Origin: Xanthomonas populi
GTDB lineage: Bacteria; Pseudomonadota; Gammaproteobacteria; Xanthomonadales; Xanthomonadaceae
DNA length: 39,946 bases
Direction of reading: 5' to 3'
Assembly: GCF_002940065.1 (NCBI RefSeq)
Contig: NZ_MDEJ01000026.1
Coordinates: 1-39,946 of the forward strand
The notes under the pieces were generated by a model. It saw nothing but the letters and a program-made list of their open reading frames with translations, ran no database searches and was not told the DNA's origin. Shown one piece after another: positions 8,785 to 17,691 of this stretch (position 1 is the first letter of the stretch; each line of letters starts with the position of its first letter). Both the position numbers and the translations under genes were made by a program.

Positions 8785-9851
8785 TCATCCGGGTGATGCC
8801 GCGCTCGCTCTATCCAGCCACTGCACCTGACCCGATGCAGCACTGCGTTGGGCCAGCTCCAGCAGTTCCATCACCTGCACCGCGTCTGCGCCACTGACCG
8901 GCGCCGGGCCGGTGCCGGCCACCGCATCGCGAAAGGCGGCGTAGCAGTGACGATAGTCGCCGGGCAGGGTGTCGAGTTGATGGGTATGTAAGCGGTCTTC
9001 TTCATCCACGCGGGTGACGGTGCCGGGGAGTGGGTCGACGCCCCAGCCGGCGGTGCCCGGGCGACGTCCGGCGCGCAACTGGTCTTCCTGCGTATCCAGC
9101 CCGTGCTTGAGATAACTGCCACGGGTGCCGTGCACTGCGAGCGCAGACTGCTGTCGGCCACCAACGAGCCGGCATGCAGCATGACGCGCAGGCGCGGGTA
9201 GCGCAGGGTCACATGGAAATAATCGTCGCTGCGTGCCTGGCTGCGTTGGCGCTGCAGATCCGCGCCGATTGCCTGCGGTGTGCCGAACAGGTGAAGCGCC
9301 TGATCTAGCAGATGCGGCCCCAGGTCGTACCACAGGCCGGCACCGGGGATGTCGCTCTCGCGCCAGCGTTCGCGCACTTGCGGCCGATAGCGGTCGAAGT
9401 GCGAATGGAACTCCACCACTTCGCCCAGTTGGCCTTCGTCGATCAACCGGCGCACGGTGAGAAAGTCCGCGTCCCAGCGGCGGTTCTGAAACACGCTGAC
9501 AATGCGCCCGGCGGCTGCAGCGGCCTGCACCACTTCGCGCGCTTGTGCGGCATCCAGTGCGAACGGTTTGTCGACCAGTACGTGCTTGCCGGCTGCCAAG
9601 GCCTGCAAGGCAAATGGCGCATGGGTCTGGTTGGGTGTGGCCAGAACGACCGCATCGAGTGCAGGGTCGGCCAGTGCCGTCTCCAAATCGGCCAGCACAG
9701 CCACATCGGGGAAGTCGGCCTTGGCTTGTTGCGGTTTGGACTATACCACGCTGTGCAGCTGCAGGCCGGGTGTGCTGTCGATCAGCGGGGCGTGAAAGGT
9801 GCGGCCGACATAGCCATAGCCAACGACGGCGAGATTGAACGGTTTAGGCAT
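8785..9851 (-). pseudogene. Broken Gfo/Idh/MocA-family NAD(P) oxidoreductase
   Basis: The minus-strand gene starts at ATG 9851 with MPKPFNLAVVGYGYVGRTFHAP, the Rossmann GxGxxG region of the family. It is interrupted by an in-frame TAG (9743-9741, at residue 37) and then continues DFPDVAVLADLETAL, with the diagnostic VLVDKPFA (EKP-like motif) and RWDADFLTVRRLI. A frameshift near 9150 moves the reading into the frame beginning LAVHGTRGSYLKHG, which runs to the natural end at 8785. All parts of a normal ~350-residue protein are present, so only two lesions separate it from an intact gene. These enzymes act on sugars or inositols; the substrate here is not predictable. Confidence 0.85.
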
Positions 9852-10001
9852 TGAAAACGGTTCAGTGCAACGACTAGGAAGCGTGCATGGTATTGCAAAC
9901 AGCGGTGTGCGCCAGGTTCACAACCTTTGCATCCTGCGGTCACACGTGCACGACGAACGCCACTGCAGACTTCGGCCACATTCACTGGAAAGGGTTATCG
10001 G

Positions 10002-10373
10002 ATGAAGAACATGACGCATGTACGTAAGTTGCTGGCGCTGGCGTTGTCGCTCGGTCTGGCGCTGGGTGCCTCGCAGGTATTCGCGGCGCCGCAAGAGCAC
10101 GCCGATCACACAGACCATGCGGCCAGCATGGACGAGTCCAAGAAGCCGATGACCGATACCTGGATCACCACCAAGGTGAAGGCCGATCTGCTGGCCACCG
10201 ACAACGTATCGGGCACCGACGTGAAGGTCGAGACCAAGAACGGCATCGTCATGCTGACCGGCTCCGTTGCGACCAAGGCCGAGCACGACAAGGCCGTAGC
10301 CGTGGCCAAGGGCATCAAGGGCGTCAAGAGCGTCACGTCGGTTGGCCTGAAGGTCAGCCCTGCCAAGAAGTAA
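10002..10373 (+). CDS. Periplasmic BON-domain protein (OsmY-like)
   Basis: A 123-residue exported protein. The start at ATG 10002 is preceded by GGAAAGGG (9987-9994) at a good distance and gives a clear signal peptide ending SQVFA-AP near residue 29. A His/Asp-rich linker follows (HADHTDHAAS), then one BON domain over about residues 50-120, seen in TWITTKVKADLLATD, DVKVETKNGIVMLTGSV and GVKSVTSVGLKV. BON domains are thought to bind phospholipid membranes, and OsmY-type proteins are usually induced by osmotic or envelope stress. An intrinsic terminator follows, so it is probably transcribed alone. Confidence 0.9.
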   Translation: MKNMTHVRKLLALALSLGLALGASQVFAAPQEHADHTDHAASMDESKKPMTDTWITTKVKADLLATDNVSGTDVKVETKNGIVMLTGSVATKAEHDKAVAVAKGIKGVKSVTSVGLKVSPAKK

Positions 10374-10427
10374 TTATGGCAGCACCCTGCCTGGGGCTGC
10401 CGCGACGAGGCGGCTGGCCTGAGCACG

Positions 10428-10457
10428 AAGGCGCAATCTACGGAGTGCGCCTTTTTT
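10428..10457 (+). terminator. Rho-independent terminator after the BON gene
   Basis: AAGGCGCA (10428-10435) pairs perfectly with TGCGCCTT (10446-10453) around a 10-nt loop, and the right arm runs into a T6 tract ending at 10457. Confidence 0.88.
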
Positions 10458-10588
10458 ATTGACGCGTAGCGGACGTGTTAGCCGACAGACGGCGGAGCGC
10501 TCTCGCCGTTTTCACATTGACTGCACTTATGCTATGCACATTCAGCTATGTCACGGGTCGGTGCGGCATGTCTGAACCATTCATGCCA

Positions 10589-10618
10589 CCTCGGTTATGA
10601 TCGGAGATAATACCGAGG
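10589..10618. promoter_or_regulatory. Inverted repeat overlapping the first possible start of the histidine kinase
   Basis: CCTCGGT (10589-10595) and ACCGAGG (10612-10618) form 7-bp perfect arms around a 16-nt centre that contains the ATG at 10597. If translation really begins at the later ATG 10660, this is a leader hairpin or an operator; if it begins at 10597, the repeat covers the start codon. Function is inferred only. Confidence 0.3.
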
Positions 10619-12471
10619 CGTCTTCGGGGCCCTTGCAGCGAGCGGATACAGATCGAGTAATGCAGAAAACGGTCCGAGCAGAAAGATGGGATCGCTTGCG
10701 CCTTCCTTTGTTGGCAGTTGCGGTGTTCCTGATTGTGGTGGTGCCCTCGTTGCTGTTGCAGCGGATGGCGCGTAACGCCAATCAGGCCGCCGTGTGGGTC
10801 TCGCACAGCCAGCGCGTGCAGGAGACCGCGCAGCGCCTTGAAGCTGCCATGCGCGACACCGAATCGGCGGCACTGATGCGCTCGCACGGGGTGGTGCGGC
10901 CGGACCTGGTGGAGTGGATGCGGCGTGGCCGTAGCGAATCTCTGGCTGCGGTGCAGCAGCTGATAGTGTTGACCGAGGACAATCCTGCCCAGCAGGTGCG
11001 GATGGGGCGTATCCAGAGCACGATCGAACGGCGCCTGCTGCTGGCCGAGCGCATCGCCGTCACCACCGAGCCTGCGCAGATCCGTGCGCTGATCGACGAC
11101 ATGACCTTGAGCAACCCCATCCGCGTGCTGATCGATGAGTTGCAACGCGCCGAAAGCAAGTTGCTGGCGTTTCGCAGTGCGCGTGCCGATACCGAGCGCA
11201 TGCATTACGCGACGTTGAGCTGGGCCACGTTGGCAGTGCAGTTGCTGCTGTTGGGTACGGTGATCTGGTTGCTGCAGCGGCAGACCCGTCGCCGCCTGGC
11301 GGCCGAGCAGGAATATCTGCGTGCCAACGGGCGCGCCGCCTCGGTGTTGCAGACCGTGCGCGAGCCGATCGTGTTGCTGGATACCAATCAGCGCATCGTG
11401 CTGCATAACCCGGCCTTCGCCGAGTTGTATGGCCTGGAAGCGCGCGGTAACGAATCCATGCCGCTGGAGGACGTGGGCGAAGGCGTGTGGCGCGATGCGC
11501 AGATTCATCAGCGGCTTGCCGACGTGCTGCTGCGCGACCGCGAATTGTGGGATTACGAACATGAGCAGCGCGCCGCCGATGGGGTGCTGCGCACCATGCT
11601 GATCAACGCGCGGCGCATGCCGTTGCCGGATACCAACGACGAAGAAGTGCTGCTGATGACGGTCAGCGACATCAGCCTGCAGAAAGCCTCGCAGCAGCGC
11701 ATCCAGGAACTCAACCGGCAGATGGAAGGCAAGGTCGATCAAGTCTCCGAAGTCAACCGCGAGCTGGAAGCCTTCAGTTACTCGGTCTCGCACGATCTGC
11801 GCGCACCGTTACGGCATGTGGCCGGTTTTTCGGACAAGCTGGCGCGTCATCTGGGCGATGCGGCGGACGAAAAATCGCGTCACTACATGGAAGTGATCAG
11901 CAGCTCGGCGCGGCGCATGGCCTCGCTGATCGACGATCTGCTGGTGTATTCGCGCCTGGGCCGCAGTGCGCTGCGTCTGCAGGCGGTGGACATGCAATCG
12001 CTGGTGTCGGAGACGCGCGCGATTCTGGATTCCAACGTACAGAGCGAAAACACCGGCCATCGTGTGGACTGGCATATTGCGCCGCTGCCGGTGCTGGTGG
12101 CCGACGAAAACATGATGCGTCAGCTGTGGATGAACTTGCTGGGCAATGCGGTCAAATACAGCGCCAGGCGCGAGGTGGCCAAGATCGAAGTCAGCTACCG
12201 GCTGCTGCCGGACGGCGGCCATCAGTTCAGCGTGCGCGACAACGGCGCCGGTTTCGACATGGAATACAGTGCCAAGTTGTTCGGTGTGTTCCAGCGTCTG
12301 CACAAGGCCAGCGAATACGCCGGCACCGGGATTGGCTTGGCCAGCGTACGGCGTGTGTTGACGCGTCACGGTGGCCGGGTCTGGGCCGACGGCGTCGTCG
12401 ACGAAGGCGCCACCTTTCATTTTGTGCTTCCCCCTGCGCATGAAGCGCCCAACCAAGAGCTCAACGTATGA
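10597..12471 (+). CDS. Membrane sensor histidine kinase (CHASE3-like, PAS, HisKA, HATPase)
   Basis: Inner-membrane sensor kinase of 624 residues. A transmembrane helix at about 35-54 and another at about 206-226 bracket a ~150-residue helical periplasmic region resembling CHASE3. A PAS domain spans about 246-365 (LQTVREPIVLLDTNQRIVLHNPAFAELYGLE, broken here only for description). The HisKA box is FSYSVSHDLRAPLRH with the phosphoacceptor at His399. The ATPase domain has an N box around Asn517 (NLLGNAVKYS), DNGAGF at 548-553 and GTGIGL at 576-581. The kinase core resembles those paired with Rcp1-type regulators. The next gene, such a regulator, overlaps its stop by 4 bp (ATGA), so the two are translationally coupled and are likely partners. 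An alternative start is ATG 10660. Signal sensed: unknown. Confidence 0.9.
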   Translation: MIGDNTEASSGPLQRADTDRVMQKTVRAERWDRLRLPLLAVAVFLIVVVPSLLLQRMARNANQAAVWVSHSQRVQETAQRLEAAMRDTESAALMRSHGVVRPDLVEWMRRGRSESLAAVQQLIVLTEDNPAQQVRMGRIQSTIERRLLLAERIAVTTEPAQIRALIDDMTLSNPIRVLIDELQRAESKLLAFRSARADTERMHYATLSWATLAVQLLLLGTVIWLLQRQTRRRLAAEQEYLRANGRAASVLQTVREPIVLLDTNQRIVLHNPAFAELYGLEARGNESMPLEDVGEGVWRDAQIHQRLADVLLRDRELWDYEHEQRAADGVLRTMLINARRMPLPDTNDEEVLLMTVSDISLQKASQQRIQELNRQMEGKVDQVSEVNRELEAFSYSVSHDLRAPLRHVAGFSDKLARHLGDAADEKSRHYMEVISSSARRMASLIDDLLVYSRLGRSALRLQAVDMQSLVSETRAILDSNVQSENTGHRVDWHIAPLPVLVADENMMRQLWMNLLGNAVKYSARREVAKIEVSYRLLPDGGHQFSVRDNGAGFDMEYSAKLFGVFQRLHKASEYAGTGIGLASVRRVLTRHGGRVWADGVVDEGATFHFVLPPAHEAPNQELNV

Positions 12472-12908
12472 CCGCCATCCGTACCATTCTTCTGGCAGAA
12501 GACAGCCCAGCCGATGCGGAGATGGCGGTTGACGCCCTGCGCGAAGCCCGTCTGGCCAACCCGATCGTGCACGTGGAAGACGGCGTGGAAACCATGGACT
12601 ACCTGCTGCGCCGTGGCGCGTTCGCCGACCGCGAGGAAGGCCTGCCGGCGGTGTTGCTGCTGGACATCAAGATGCCGCGGCTGGATGGCCTGGAAGTGCT
12701 CAAACAGGTGCGTAGCGATGAGACACTCAAGCGGCTGCCGATTGTGATCCTGTCGTCCTCGCGCGAAGAGAGCGACCTGGCCCGCAGCTGGGACCTGGGC
12801 GTGAATGCCTATGTGGTCAAGCCGGTGGATGTGGATCAGTTCTTCAATGCAGTCAAGACGCTCGGCACGTTCTGGGCGGTCATCAATCAGGGGCCGGAGC
12901 TGGACTGA
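12468..12908 (+). CDS. Single-domain response regulator (Rcp1-like)
   Basis: A 146-residue stand-alone receiver with no output domain. Phosphorylation pocket residues are complete: Glu11-Asp12 in LLAEDSPAD, phosphoacceptor Asp66 in LLLDIKMPRLDG, Ser in VILSSSRE, and Lys118 in VVKPVD. The layout, with an extended loop before the phosphoacceptor (RRGAFADREEG), is typical of regulators working with phytochrome-type or CHASE3-PAS kinases. The start overlaps the kinase stop by 4 bp, and the stop is 3 bp before a hybrid kinase gene. It probably relays phosphate from the upstream kinase, perhaps to the downstream hybrid protein; this relay is inferred from gene order. Confidence 0.93.
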   Translation: MTAIRTILLAEDSPADAEMAVDALREARLANPIVHVEDGVETMDYLLRRGAFADREEGLPAVLLLDIKMPRLDGLEVLKQVRSDETLKRLPIVILSSSREESDLARSWDLGVNAYVVKPVDVDQFFNAVKTLGTFWAVINQGPELD

Positions 12909-12911
12909 ACC

Positions 12912-14414
12912 ATGCTGCATGAGGGGGGCAAACTGAAGCAGCTGAAGATCCTTCTGGTGGAAGACTCACCGGAAGATGCCGAGCTGTTGTCCGATCAGCT
13001 GCTGGATGCCGGCATCGATGCGGCGTTCGAGCGCGTGGACAGCGAGCGCTCGCTGCGCAGCGCGCTGGACCGATTCCAGCCGGACATCGTGCTGTCGGAT
13101 CTGAGCATGCCCGGTTTTTCCGGCTATCAGGCATTGCGTCTGGTGCGTCACAACGGCGCAACGCCCTTCATCTTCGTCTCCGGCACCATGGGTGAAGAGA
13201 CTGCGGTCAAGGCGCTGCAGGACGGCGCCAACGACTACATCATCAAGCACAACCCGACCCGCTTGCCGAGCGCGGTGATGCGTGCGATCCGCGAAGCGCG
13301 TGCCGATCTGGAACGTCAGCGCGTGGAGAGCGAGCTGATGCGCGCGCAGCGGCTGGAAAGCCTGGCGATGCTGGCGGCCGGGCTGAGTCACGATCTGCGC
13401 AACATCCTGCAGCCGTTGCTGATCGTGCCCGACCTGCTGGCCGGGCGCACCGACGACCCGCAGCTGCGTCAGCTGGCCAATGTGGTCGCCGAGTGCGGCC
13501 GGCGTGGGCATGAGATGGCCGAGTCGATGCTGTCGTTCGTACGCGGCTCCAACAAGCCACGCGAGCAGGTGTCCATCGCCAATTTGTTCCAGGGCGTGCA
13601 ACTGCTGCTCAAGAGCAGCCTGCCCGATGGCGTGCGGCTGCAGATGGACACGATCGCCCTGGATCTGACCATCGAAGCCAACTACACCGAATTGCAGCAG
13701 TGCCTGCTCAACCTGGGGTTGAATGCGATCCAGGCGATGCCTGCGGGCGGCATGTTGATCCTGTCAGCCGATCGCCACGACGATGCGCGCGTGCGCATGA
13801 GCGTGGCCGATACCGGCGTGGGCATGAGCGATGACACGCGTGCACGGTTGTTCAGTCCTTTCTTCACCACCAAGGCCGATGGCACCGGGCTGGGGCTGAT
13901 TTCGTGCAAGCGCATCATCGAAAGCTACGGCGGCAGCATCGTGGTCGACAGCCGGCTGGGCGAGGGCACACGCTTCGACATGCTGGTGCCGATGCGCTCG
14001 GCCTCGGCGGCGGTTGCCGACACCGAGCCGCCGCTGCCGCTCGGCCACGGGCAGCACATCCTGCTGGTGGACGGCGAAGCCACGCGCTTATCGCTGCTGG
14101 GCAATGCGCTGTCCAGCCAGGGCTATCAGCCGCAGCTGGCCACCGATGGCGCGGCCGCGCTGCAACTGGTGCAGCAACACGCCATGCCGGATCTGGTGAT
14201 CATCGACAGCGACATCATCCTGCTCTCGGCGGTCAGCGTGTTGCTGAGCATGCAGGACCTGGGCTACCAGGGCCCGGCGATCGTGCTGGAAGACGTCGGT
14301 AAGCCGCTGCAACGGGTCCACCTTCCGCCCGAGATTCCGGTGCACGTGCTGCGCAAACCGCTGGAAATGCGCCGGGTGTTCCGTGCGGTGTCGCACGCGC
14401 TCGAAATGGACTGA
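12912..14414 (+). CDS. Receiver-histidine kinase-receiver hybrid protein
   Basis: A 500-residue soluble protein with no membrane segment. Residues 12-125 form a full receiver (VEDSPEDAE, phosphoacceptor Asp63 in LSDLSMPG, VSGTMGEE, Lys in YIIKHN). The kinase follows: His160 in AGLSHDLRNILQP, N box at about 266-272 (NLGLNAI), DTGVGM at 300-305, FFTTK, and GTGLGL at 324-329. Residues 381-500 form a second receiver with probable phosphoacceptor Asp432 and Lys482, but the acidic pair reads Asp-Gly and the usual Ser/Thr after strand 4 is replaced by Glu, so it may be a pseudo-receiver. It belongs to the same transcription unit as the two genes upstream and presumably receives their signal on its N-terminal receiver. 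Confidence 0.9.
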   Translation: MLHEGGKLKQLKILLVEDSPEDAELLSDQLLDAGIDAAFERVDSERSLRSALDRFQPDIVLSDLSMPGFSGYQALRLVRHNGATPFIFVSGTMGEETAVKALQDGANDYIIKHNPTRLPSAVMRAIREARADLERQRVESELMRAQRLESLAMLAAGLSHDLRNILQPLLIVPDLLAGRTDDPQLRQLANVVAECGRRGHEMAESMLSFVRGSNKPREQVSIANLFQGVQLLLKSSLPDGVRLQMDTIALDLTIEANYTELQQCLLNLGLNAIQAMPAGGMLILSADRHDDARVRMSVADTGVGMSDDTRARLFSPFFTTKADGTGLGLISCKRIIESYGGSIVVDSRLGEGTRFDMLVPMRSASAAVADTEPPLPLGHGQHILLVDGEATRLSLLGNALSSQGYQPQLATDGAAALQLVQQHAMPDLVIIDSDIILLSAVSVLLSMQDLGYQGPAIVLEDVGKPLQRVHLPPEIPVHVLRKPLEMRRVFRAVSHALEMD

Positions 14415-14507
14415 TCCAAGGGTTTTCACGCGTTGCAGGCGTGCGTGTTCAAGTGCGCCGCGATTGCAACAGTTGACGCCCGTGCCGGCCGCATGCGCGA
14501 ATAACGT

Positions 14508-15023
14508 ATGACCACCGTGCTTCTCAGCCTCGGCAGCAACGTCCAGTCGACCCACTACCTGCGCTTGGCCGTCGATGCCTTGCGCGTGCGCTTTGGCCAA
14601 CTTGTGGTCTCCCCGGCGTACCGCACGCCGGCGGTGGGCTTCGACGGGCCGGACTTCGTCAACAACGCGGTGGTGCTGGAGACCGATCTGGATCTGCATG
14701 CGCTCGATCATTGGCTGCATGCGCTGGAAGATGCGCACGGCCGCGATCGCAGCGGCCCGCGGTTCAGCGACCGCACCCTGGATGTGGATGTGGTGTTCTT
14801 CGGCGATTGCATCATCGAAGGCCCCGGGTATCTGCGCATCCCGCGGCCGGAGCTCAAGCATGCGTTCGTGTTGAAACCGCTGGCCGATATCGCGCCCGAT
14901 TTCATCGACCCGTTGAGCGGACAGACGCTGACGGCGCTGTGGCAGGCGCATCCGCAGTACGGCACTGCGTTTACGACGATGGAGCTGGATGCGGCCCCCG
15001 CAGCGGCGGATGTGGCGCCGTAG
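14508..15023 (+). CDS. folK: 2-amino-4-hydroxy-6-hydroxymethyldihydropteridine pyrophosphokinase (HPPK)
   Basis: Predicted folate-synthesis enzyme that transfers pyrophosphate from ATP to the pterin alcohol before coupling with p-aminobenzoate. The 171 residues cover the whole family. The N terminus LSLGSN at 6-11, YRTPAVG followed by FVNNAV, and the signature FSDRTLDVDVVFFG containing the two metal-binding aspartates are all present, followed by RIPRPELKHAFVLKPLADIAP. The gene lies 93 bp after the hybrid kinase and near a pteridine reductase on the other strand, a pterin-metabolism neighbourhood. The C-terminal tail (about 20 residues, Ala-rich) is longer than in most homologues. Confidence 0.95.
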   Translation: MTTVLLSLGSNVQSTHYLRLAVDALRVRFGQLVVSPAYRTPAVGFDGPDFVNNAVVLETDLDLHALDHWLHALEDAHGRDRSGPRFSDRTLDVDVVFFGDCIIEGPGYLRIPRPELKHAFVLKPLADIAPDFIDPLSGQTLTALWQAHPQYGTAFTTMELDAAPAAADVAP

Positions 15024-15048
15024 CGCAGCGCTGTAGTTGGCCACTGAG

Positions 15049-15175
15049 TAGCTGACAACGCTTTGCGAGCCGTCGTCGGTAGGCGCGGAGGAACCGGAGT
15101 GTACGAACGCTACATAGGATTCAGAGCACCGGTCGCGTCCGCCTGGCGGCCGCGAAGTAGGTTTGTCAGTTGTTC
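15049..15175 (-). repeat. Dispersed MITE-like repeat, family R2, copy 1
   Basis: Read on the minus strand, this 127 bp interval matches the element at 30677-30820, sharing a core with GCCGCCAGGCGG, CCGGTGCTC and ACTCCGGTTC in the same order and spacing. Its ends form a diverged inverted repeat (GCTGACAACG near 15051 and TTTGTCAGTT near 15163), corresponding to the perfect 17-bp ends of the other copy. It fills most of the folK to pteridine reductase spacer. No coding capacity. A non-autonomous mobile element is the best guess. Confidence 0.65.
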
Positions 15176-15240
15176 TTACACGCTGCGCATGCGTACCGAC
15201 AGTGCGCGGCTGGCGGCGAGCTTGGCCGTTGGATAGCCAT

Positions 15241-15978
15241 TTAACTGAGCTGGCGGCCACCGTCTACGTGCAAGGTGTGGCCGGTGACGAAGCTGGCTTC
15301 GTCCAGTAGCCAGCGCACCGCTTCGGCAATTTCCTGGGGAGTTCCAATACGCGCCAGCGGCGTGCGTGCGAGCAGGGCCTGCTTGGCATCGGAAGACTTG
15401 CCTTCTTCCGGCCACAGAATCGCACCAGGCGCGACCGCATTGACGCGCACATCCGGTGCCAGTTCCAGCGCAAGCGAGCGGGTCAGCATTTCCATCGCGC
15501 TTTTGGACGCGCCGTACAGCGCGTGATTGCGCATCGGCTGCTGCGTATGCAGGTCGGTGAGATTGACGATAGCGCCGCGGTGCTGGCGCAGTTGTGCGGC
15601 TGCAGCCTGAGCAATAAAGAACGGCGCACGCGCGTTGACCGCGAACAACTCGTCCCACTGCGCCGCTGTCGCCTTGCCCAGTGCGGTGGAATAAAACGCG
15701 GAGGCGTTATTGACCACGCCATCCAGACGGCCGAATGCGGCGATGCAGTCGTCCACCAATTGCGCTGGCGCCTCCGGCAAGCGCAGATCGGCGTGCAAGG
15801 CTAACGCGCTGCCCGCACGTTGCGCACAGAGCTCGACCACGCGCGCGCTGAGTGCATCGCCGGAGCGGTGCGCATGCAAGGCCACGCGATGGCCGGCCGC
15901 ATGCAGCGTGGTGGCGATCTGCGCGCCGATGCGGTGGCCTGCGCCGTTGATCAGGACCACCTTGTGACTGTCTGTCAT
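15241..15978 (-). CDS. Pteridine reductase (SDR family)
   Basis: Short-chain dehydrogenase of 245 residues, start at ATG 15978 (MTDSHKVVLING). The glycine-rich motif reads GAGHRIG rather than the common TGxxxGIG; the Arg in this place is characteristic of PTR1/FolM-type pteridine reductases that use NADPH. NNAS, the catalytic YGASK and the C-terminal HVDGGRQLS fit as well. It is predicted to reduce dihydropterins, possibly dihydrofolate, supporting folate or tetrahydropterin pools. It stands divergently to the MidA gene with about 67 bp between starts, so both promoters share this spacer. Frame remains open upstream of 15978, but that extension overlaps the MidA gene and lacks family features. 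Confidence 0.88.
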   Translation of the reverse strand: MTDSHKVVLINGAGHRIGAQIATTLHAAGHRVALHAHRSGDALSARVVELCAQRAGSALALHADLRLPEAPAQLVDDCIAAFGRLDGVVNNASAFYSTALGKATAAQWDELFAVNARAPFFIAQAAAAQLRQHRGAIVNLTDLHTQQPMRNHALYGASKSAMEMLTRSLALELAPDVRVNAVAPGAILWPEEGKSSDAKQALLARTPLARIGTPQEIAEAVRWLLDEASFVTGHTLHVDGGRQLS

Positions 15979-16045
15979 GGCGTACTCGCTCGGCGTTGCA
16001 AAGGGCTCGGCTATTCTGTGCATTGTCCCCGCAACCGGTGCCCGC

Positions 16046-17230
16046 ATGCACGCCGACTTTCCTACTCCCGATTCGGACGCACTGGCGCACAGCGATCGGC
16101 TGGCGGCGCATGTGCGCGCCGAAATCGCCGCTGCCGGTGGTGCGATCCCGTTCTCGCGTTTCATGGAGCTGGCGCTGTATGCGCCGGGTCTGGGCTATTA
16201 CAGCGCTGGCTCCAGCAAGTTCGGCGAGGCCGGCGATTTCGTCACCTCACCGGAGCTTGGGCCGTTGTTTGCGGCGACCGTGTCCGGTGCGCTGGCGCCG
16301 GTGCTGCAGCAACTGGGCCCGAGCGCACGCGTGCTGGAAGTGGGCGGTGGCAGCGGCGCATTTGCCGAAGTCACGCTCAAGCGCCTGCTCGAGCTGGATG
16401 CGCTGCCCGAGCGTTATGCGATTCTGGAGCCCAGTGCGGACTTGCGCGAACGTCAGCGCGAGCGGTTGGGGCGCACCCTGATTCCGCCGGTGTTCGATCT
16501 GGTCGAGTGGCTGGATGCACCGTTTCCGGACGATTGGGAAGGCGTGCTGTTCGCCAACGAAGTGATCGATGCATTACCCACGCCGCGCTTCGCGCTGCGC
16601 GATGGCGAGGTGTATGAGGAAACCGTGGTGCTGGATGCGCAGCAGCAGTTCGCGCGTGGCGAGCAGCCGGCCGATGCGTTGCTGGGTGCAGCGGTGCGTC
16701 ATCTGGAGCGCTATCTGCAGCAGCCGTTCGCCGATGGGTATCGCTCGGAATTGTTGCCGCACCTGCCGTACTGGATTCAGGCGGTGGCCGGTGGTCTGAA
16801 GCGCGGGGCGCTGTTGTTCGTCGATTACGGTTATCCGCGTGGCGAGTTCTATCGTGCGCAGCGCGAAGACGGCACCTTGCGTGCGTTCTACCGTCATCGC
16901 ATGCATGAGGATCTGTATCGCTGGCCGGGCCTTCAGGATCTGACCGCGTCGGTAGACTTCACCGCATTGGCCGAGGCAGGCACCGGTGCCGGATTCGAGT
17001 TGGCCGGTTACTGCACGCAATCGAGTTTTCTGCTCGGCAATGGCCTGGATGCGCTGCTGGCGCAGGCCGATACGCGCACCGACGAAGTGGGGCGCATGCG
17101 CTTGCGCGAGCAGATCAAACGATTGACCTTGCCCAGCGAAATGGGCGAGCGCTTTCAGGTGATGGGCTTCGCACGCGATGTCGATTTTGCGCCGGCATTT
17201 CTGGCGGGCGATCTCACGTGGCGGCTGTGA
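16046..17230 (+). CDS. MidA-family SAM-dependent methyltransferase (DUF185)
   Basis: Predicted methyltransferase of 394 residues, close to the bacterial MidA/NDUFAF7 family size. The start ATG 16046 was chosen because the family begins soon after with an IPFSRFMELALYAPGLGYYS segment; the upstream frame to 15977 has no family features. The AdoMet-binding motif is RVLEVGGGSGAFAEV near residues 99-113, and FANEVIDALP and FVDYGYPRGEFY are family signatures. In mitochondria the relative NDUFAF7 methylates an arginine of complex I; whether the bacterial protein does so is not established. The VanZ-like gene overlaps its end, suggesting co-transcription. Confidence 0.9.
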   Translation: MHADFPTPDSDALAHSDRLAAHVRAEIAAAGGAIPFSRFMELALYAPGLGYYSAGSSKFGEAGDFVTSPELGPLFAATVSGALAPVLQQLGPSARVLEVGGGSGAFAEVTLKRLLELDALPERYAILEPSADLRERQRERLGRTLIPPVFDLVEWLDAPFPDDWEGVLFANEVIDALPTPRFALRDGEVYEETVVLDAQQQFARGEQPADALLGAAVRHLERYLQQPFADGYRSELLPHLPYWIQAVAGGLKRGALLFVDYGYPRGEFYRAQREDGTLRAFYRHRMHEDLYRWPGLQDLTASVDFTALAEAGTGAGFELAGYCTQSSFLLGNGLDALLAQADTRTDEVGRMRLREQIKRLTLPSEMGERFQVMGFARDVDFAPAFLAGDLTWRL

Positions 17231-17631
17231 CGCCTGCGCTGCGCCCGTTCCATCGGCCGCGGGTGTGGGTGGGCTTGTGGATCGCCGCAATTCTCGTGGT
17301 GATTGCTGTGTGCCTGGGGCCGCCGCCTGAGTTTCCGGAACTACCGTCCAATAGCGATAAGGCCGAGCACTTTTTGACGTTCGCGCTGCTGTGCTGGGGC
17401 GCGGTGCAGTTGTTCGCCACGCGTCGCGCGCTGCTGTTTGCGACGTTTGGATTGGTGCTACTGGGCATCGCTATCGAGATTGCGCAGGGTGCACTGACCA
17501 CCAATCGCAGCGCGGATCCTTATGACGCGTTGGCCGATACCTTGGGCATCCTCGCCGGGTTGCTTCTGGCGTGGACGCCGCTGCGGTTGGTGATGTTGCG
17601 GGTGGATAAGCGCGTGTTCGGGCCGCGCTGA
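17218..17631 (+). CDS. VanZ-like small membrane protein
   Basis: A 137-residue inner-membrane protein with hydrophobic segments at about 17-35, 50-66, 69-88 and 104-122. The sequence SDKAEHFLTFALL followed by GIAIEIAQGAL and the DALADTLGILAG stretch is characteristic of the VanZ family, in which the conserved Asp-Lys-His and Glu residues lie in or near membrane helices. The biochemical role of these proteins is not known. The start is GTG 17218, or GTG 17227 in the same frame, which overlaps the preceding TGA as GTGA; both make it overlap the MidA gene. Confidence 0.82.
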   Translation: MAAVTPALRPFHRPRVWVGLWIAAILVVIAVCLGPPPEFPELPSNSDKAEHFLTFALLCWGAVQLFATRRALLFATFGLVLLGIAIEIAQGALTTNRSADPYDALADTLGILAGLLLAWTPLRLVMLRVDKRVFGPR

Positions 17632-17691
17632 GTGTTCTGCTTTTTTTGAGCGGTTAGCAGACGTAGCGTGCAGGGCTGCGAGTTCGCTGCA

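Noticed and set aside
10546-11793. Open frame of 415 codons on the minus strand
   Set aside because: Antisense to the histidine kinase, whose domain motifs are unmistakable on the plus strand.
15979-16164. Upstream extension of the pteridine reductase
   Set aside because: It overlaps the start of the MidA gene on the other strand and precedes the canonical SDR beginning.
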